From the NCBI RefSeq assembly GCF_963931675.1, contig NZ_OZ007039.1, forward strand, positions 901,657 through 965,656: a DNA stretch of 64,000 nucleotides, read 5' to 3'. This DNA comes from an uncultured Alistipes sp. Its GTDB lineage: Bacteria > Bacteroidota > Bacteroidia > Bacteroidales > Rikenellaceae. The translations under genes were made by a program, and so were the position numbers. The stretch's first letter is position 1; each line of letters opens with the position of its first letter. This document shows, piece by piece, positions 62,601 to 64,000 of the stretch. The notes under the pieces were generated by a model. It was given only the letters and a program-made list of their open reading frames with translations, was not told where the DNA came from and did not search any database.

Positions 62601-64000
62601 TCAGAACGGCGGCTCCTCGTCGAGATGCGCCGAGTGATTCAGATCGAACTCCCCGCCCACGGCGCCGTTCAGGGCACTGCCGCCCCCAAAGCCGCCCGGA
62701 AGGTTGTTCGAACCGCTCGCATAGTCGTCATAGGCCTGCTGACTCTCCGCGGCGTCCGACGGCGGAAGCATCGAATCCTCCAGGTCCGTAAAGCGCGCCT
62801 GCTCCTTCAGGAAGCGAAGGGGCACGTCGCACACCGCACCGTTGCGGTGCTTCGCCAGGATAATCTCGGCCATACCCGCCGTCGGCATTCCGTTCTCGTC
62901 CTGATTGATGCCGTAATACTCCGGGCGGTGGATGAACGCCACGATGTCGGCGTCCTGCTCGATGGCGCCAGACTCGCGGAGGTCCGACAGCTGCGGACGC
63001 TTCGATCCGCCGCGCATCTCCGTCGCACGGCTCAACTGCGAAAGCGCAATCACCGGAACGTTCAGCTCCTTGGCAATCGCCTTCAAGGTCCGCGAGATGA
63101 AGGCCACCTCCTGTTCACGGTTGCCCTTCGTATCCTGATTGCCGGTCATCAGCTGCAGGTAGTCGATGATGATGATCTTGATGTCGTTGTGGATCTTCAG
63201 ACGCCGCGCCTTCGAACGGAATTCGAAGACCGAAAGCGCCGGCGTATCGTCGATGTAGAGCGGTGCCGCGCCCAGCGGTTTGGTCGCCGACTCCAGGTGG
63301 CGCCACTGCTCGGGAGTCAGACGACCCGACTTCACGTCGTTGCCCGAAAGGCCCGTCTCGGCGATGATCAGTCGCATCATCAGCTGCACGGCCGACATTT
63401 CGAGCGAGAAAAACGCAACCCCCTGCTCATAGTTGACCGCCATGTTCCGCGCCATCGAGAGCACGAAGGCCGTCTTACCCATCGAAGGACGCGCCGCCAC
63501 GATGATCAGGTCCGACAACTGCCAACCCAGCGTCACCCGGTCCAGCGCCGTGAAGCCCGACGGCACCCCGCTGTACGTGCTGGAGTTCTTCGACGCCTCC
63601 TCGATCTGCATCAGTGCGCGCGCCAGGATCTCCTTCGACGACTGCACCGAACGCTTCACATGGCCTTCGGCCACCTTGAAGATCTCACCCTCGGCAAAAC
63701 CGATCAGGTCCGTCACGTCGATCGACTCGTCGTACGAGCGTTTCTGGATCTCCGTCGCCGAACGGATCAGCTCCCGCTGGACGTATTTCTGCGCGATGAT
63801 CTTCGCATGGAACTCCACGTTCGCCGCCGAGCCCACCTTCTGGGTCAGCTGCGCCAGGTACGAAGCCCCGCCCACCTTCTTCAACTCCTTTTTCGTTTTC
63901 AGGCGCTCGGTCACGGTATAGAGGTCGATGGGCTTCAGCTCCATCGACAACTCCTCGATCGCCTTGTAGATCAGGCGGTGCTCCTCGGTGTAGAACGCCT
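62601..64000 (-). CDS. dnaB: Replicative DNA helicase DnaB, 5' end off window
   Basis: Hexameric replication-fork helicase. The gene enters from beyond 64000, and 466 codons of its C-terminal part are present. The visible N-terminal domain includes FYTEEHRLIYKAIEEL and PIDLYTVTERLKTKKELKKVGG. The RecA-like domain has Walker A VAARPSMGKTAFVLSMARN, DYLQLMTGNQDTKGNREQE and ALSQLSRATEMRGGSKRPQLSD, with LRESGAIEQDADIVAFIHR after it. The tail of about 45 residues is glycine/asparagine-rich and variable. comM starts 43 bases after it ends. Confidence 0.96.
   Translation of the reverse strand, partial: AFYTEEHRLIYKAIEELSMELKPIDLYTVTERLKTKKELKKVGGASYLAQLTQKVGSAANVEFHAKIIAQKYVQRELIRSATEIQKRSYDESIDVTDLIGFAEGEIFKVAEGHVKRSVQSSKEILARALMQIEEASKNSSTYSGVPSGFTALDRVTLGWQLSDLIIVAARPSMGKTAFVLSMARNMAVNYEQGVAFFSLEMSAVQLMMRLIIAETGLSGNDVKSGRLTPEQWRHLESATKPLGAAPLYIDDTPALSVFEFRSKARRLKIHNDIKIIIIDYLQLMTGNQDTKGNREQEVAFISRTLKAIAKELNVPVIALSQLSRATEMRGGSKRPQLSDLRESGAIEQDADIVAFIHRPEYYGINQDENGMPTAGMAEIILAKHRNGAVCDVPLRFLKEQARFTDLEDSMLPPSDAAESQQAYDDYASGSNNLPGGFGGGSALNGAVGGEFDLNHSAHLDEEPPF

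Overview
The window is about 60% GC, densely coded and has no recognisable mobile element, CRISPR array, rRNA or tRNA. It looks like the chromosome of a high-GC Bacteroidales, probably Rikenellaceae/Alistipes-like. The evidence for this is: promoters of the Bacteroidetes type (TAnnTTTG at -7) before many genes; lipoproteins of DUF4270, DUF4837 and DUF3098-neighbourhood type; a GldE homologue; a FucP-type MFS carrier; and an arginine pathway with the N-succinylornithine transcarbamylase type of ArgF. The genus is an inference from GC content and gene order, not a proven assignment.

Layout. 1-5504 (minus): rpsL-rpsG-fusA-rpsJ-rplC-rplD-rplW-rplB, the str and S10 operons joined without tuf, with an unusual 333-base repeat-rich spacer between rpsJ and rplC. 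5674-6600: a leucine-rich-repeat lipoprotein whose signal peptide and body are in different frames, separated by a run of nine G. 6911-15872 (plus): leuS, a secreted esterase, prfA, a small TonB/plug-like protein, menA, xseA, xseB and a methyltransferase. 15959-16615 (minus): a hemolysin III family protein. 16697-27351 (plus): a RelA/SpoT homologue with a degenerate hydrolase site, then the arginine cluster (GNAT acyltransferase, argG, argC, argD, argF', argB, an ArgE-like peptidase, argH), ending in an orphan C-terminal piece of RibB. 27513-27760: a structured small RNA candidate of 6S type.

27809-34785: a lipoprotein, efp, a polysaccharide deacetylase, a DUF4837 lipoprotein, cardiolipin synthase and a NarL-type two-component pair. 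34853-39253: surE, rplS with a long leader full of 74-base tandem repeats, an MFS transporter and a polyprenyl synthase. 39341-51778 (plus): YfhO, ftsX, DUF3098, uppP, truB, queA, a half-length starch-synthase-like protein, a DUF4270 lipoprotein, topA and a secreted C1-type peptidase. 51884-64000 (minus): a 25-residue peptide gene with its own promoter and terminator, a phosphopantetheinyl transferase, gldE, ftsZ, ftsA, ftsQ, murC, murG, comM and dnaB. The cell-division cluster is interrupted above murG, where comM and dnaB stand in place of ftsW/murD.

The most unusual signal is in the spacers rather than the genes. Runs of eight or nine G occur again and again on the sense strand just after stop codons or in a leader, often followed by purine-rich tandem repeats. 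One such G9 run falls inside a coding sequence, immediately after a lipobox, where slippage by one base would switch a surface lipoprotein on or off.
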